Shown: in pieces, positions 63,737 to 64,000 of the stretch
How the letters are laid out: each line of letters begins with the position of its first letter
Numbering within the stretch: the first letter of the stretch is position 1
From: Kosakonia cowanii JCM 10956 = DSM 18146
Lineage (GTDB): Bacteria > Pseudomonadota > Gammaproteobacteria > Enterobacterales > Enterobacteriaceae
NCBI RefSeq assembly: GCF_001975225.1
Contig: NZ_CP019445.1
Span: forward strand, 2,728,001-2,792,000
DNA: 64,000 nt
Direction: 5' to 3'
The notes under the pieces: model-generated
The model's database searches: none
The model's input: the letters and a program-made list of their open reading frames with translations, nothing else
What the model was told of the DNA's origin: nothing
Position numbers and translations under genes: made by a program

Positions 63737-64000
63737 GTGAATGACGCTATTCCCCGCCCGCAGGCGAAGAGCCGCAAGGTTCTGACGCCGCTGCTGGAGA
63801 TCCGTAACCTGACCAAATCCTTCGACGGCCAGCACGCCGTGGATGATGTCAGCCTGACTATCTATAAAGGCGAAATCTTTGCCCTGCTCGGCGCATCGGG
63901 CTGCGGTAAATCGACGCTGCTGCGCATGCTGGCAGGCTTTGAGCAGCCGACCCACGGGCAGATTATGCTCGACGGCGTCGACCTCGCCCACGTGCCGCCC
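63737..64000 (+). CDS. potG: Putrescine transport ATP-binding protein PotG, 3' truncated by window edge
   Basis: The GTG at 63737, preceded by GGAG, begins [20 protein letters not shown], as in E. coli PotG; an in-frame ATG at 63719 would add six residues. The frame is open to the window end, giving 88 codons. Walker A is [15 protein letters not shown]. The rest of the ABC cassette lies outside the window. It couples ATP hydrolysis to putrescine import with PotH and PotI. Confidence 0.95.
   Translation, partial: MNDAIPRPQAKSRKVLTPLLEIRNLTKSFDGQHAVDDVSLTIYKGEIFALLGASGCGKSTLLRMLAGFEQPTHGQIMLDGVDLAHVPP

Noticed and set aside
62698..63816. Minus-strand open frame (372 codons) over potF and the potG start
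   Set aside because: Overlaps two well-identified genes on the other strand and matches no known protein pattern.

Overview
The window is chromosomal DNA of an enterobacterium (Enterobacteriaceae, an Enterobacter/Kosakonia/Citrobacter-like relative of E. coli). The evidence is near full-length likeness of many proteins to E. coli K-12 products, E. coli-type REP/BIME palindromes, two ERIC elements, the sRNA gene rybB with a sigma-E promoter, and an E. coli-like gene order running from ybiR to potG. Genus and species cannot be fixed from the sequence alone.

Layout. 0-5.9 kb: 3' end of ybiR, a tripartite efflux operon (adaptor, 14-helix MFS pump, outer-membrane channel) and an aldo/keto reductase. 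6-9.6 kb: a beta-glucoside catabolic operon (GH1 6-phospho-beta-glucosidase, PTS EIIC, GntR regulator) behind a twin palindromic operator. 9.7-12.6 kb: ldtB and ybiT. 12.5-18 kb: ERIC, a six-unit REP array, then a GH31 glycosidase/MFS/LacI locus. 18-24 kb: ybiU, ybiV and the glycyl-radical pair ybiY-ybiW, all three units carrying an identical 14-bp palindromic box upstream. 24-31.6 kb: moeA-moeB and the glutathione importer gsiABCD. 31.7-46 kb: rimO and bssR separated by about 11.5 kb of accessory genes (an AT-rich patch with a DUF943 protein; cupin/EamA/MocR; nucleotidyltransferase/DeoR-like/DUF4406/LysE; DUF2625; Fur-boxed IroE-like esterase; phosphatase; HxlR/alcohol dehydrogenase; SH3 protein). 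46-54 kb: yliI (its 3' end repeated twice more downstream), yliJ, dacC, deoR, ybjG, mdfA, ybjJ. 54.2-57.3 kb: a second AT-rich accessory patch with small secreted and membrane proteins, including one with four 30-residue repeats. 57.3-64 kb: rybB, ybjL, ybjM, nfsA, rimK, ybjN, potF and the start of potG.

Compared with the E. coli order, several genes are missing in place: fsaA, iaaA, pdeI-dgcI, ybjH, ybjI, ybjK, and grxA-ybjC. Most gaps hold REP clusters or accessory genes instead.

Functional themes are sugar and glycoside use under local repressors, cell-wall and envelope maintenance (ldtB, dacC, ybjG, rybB), drug and metabolite export (tripartite pump, mdfA, LysE and EamA exporters), peptide/polyamine import (gsi, pot), and ribosomal protein modification (rimO, rimK). 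The most interesting signals are the shared 14-bp box of the ybiU/ybiV/ybiYW cluster, the REP-linked triplication of the yliI end, the repeat-bearing secreted protein, and the small uncharacterised genes of the two AT-rich patches.
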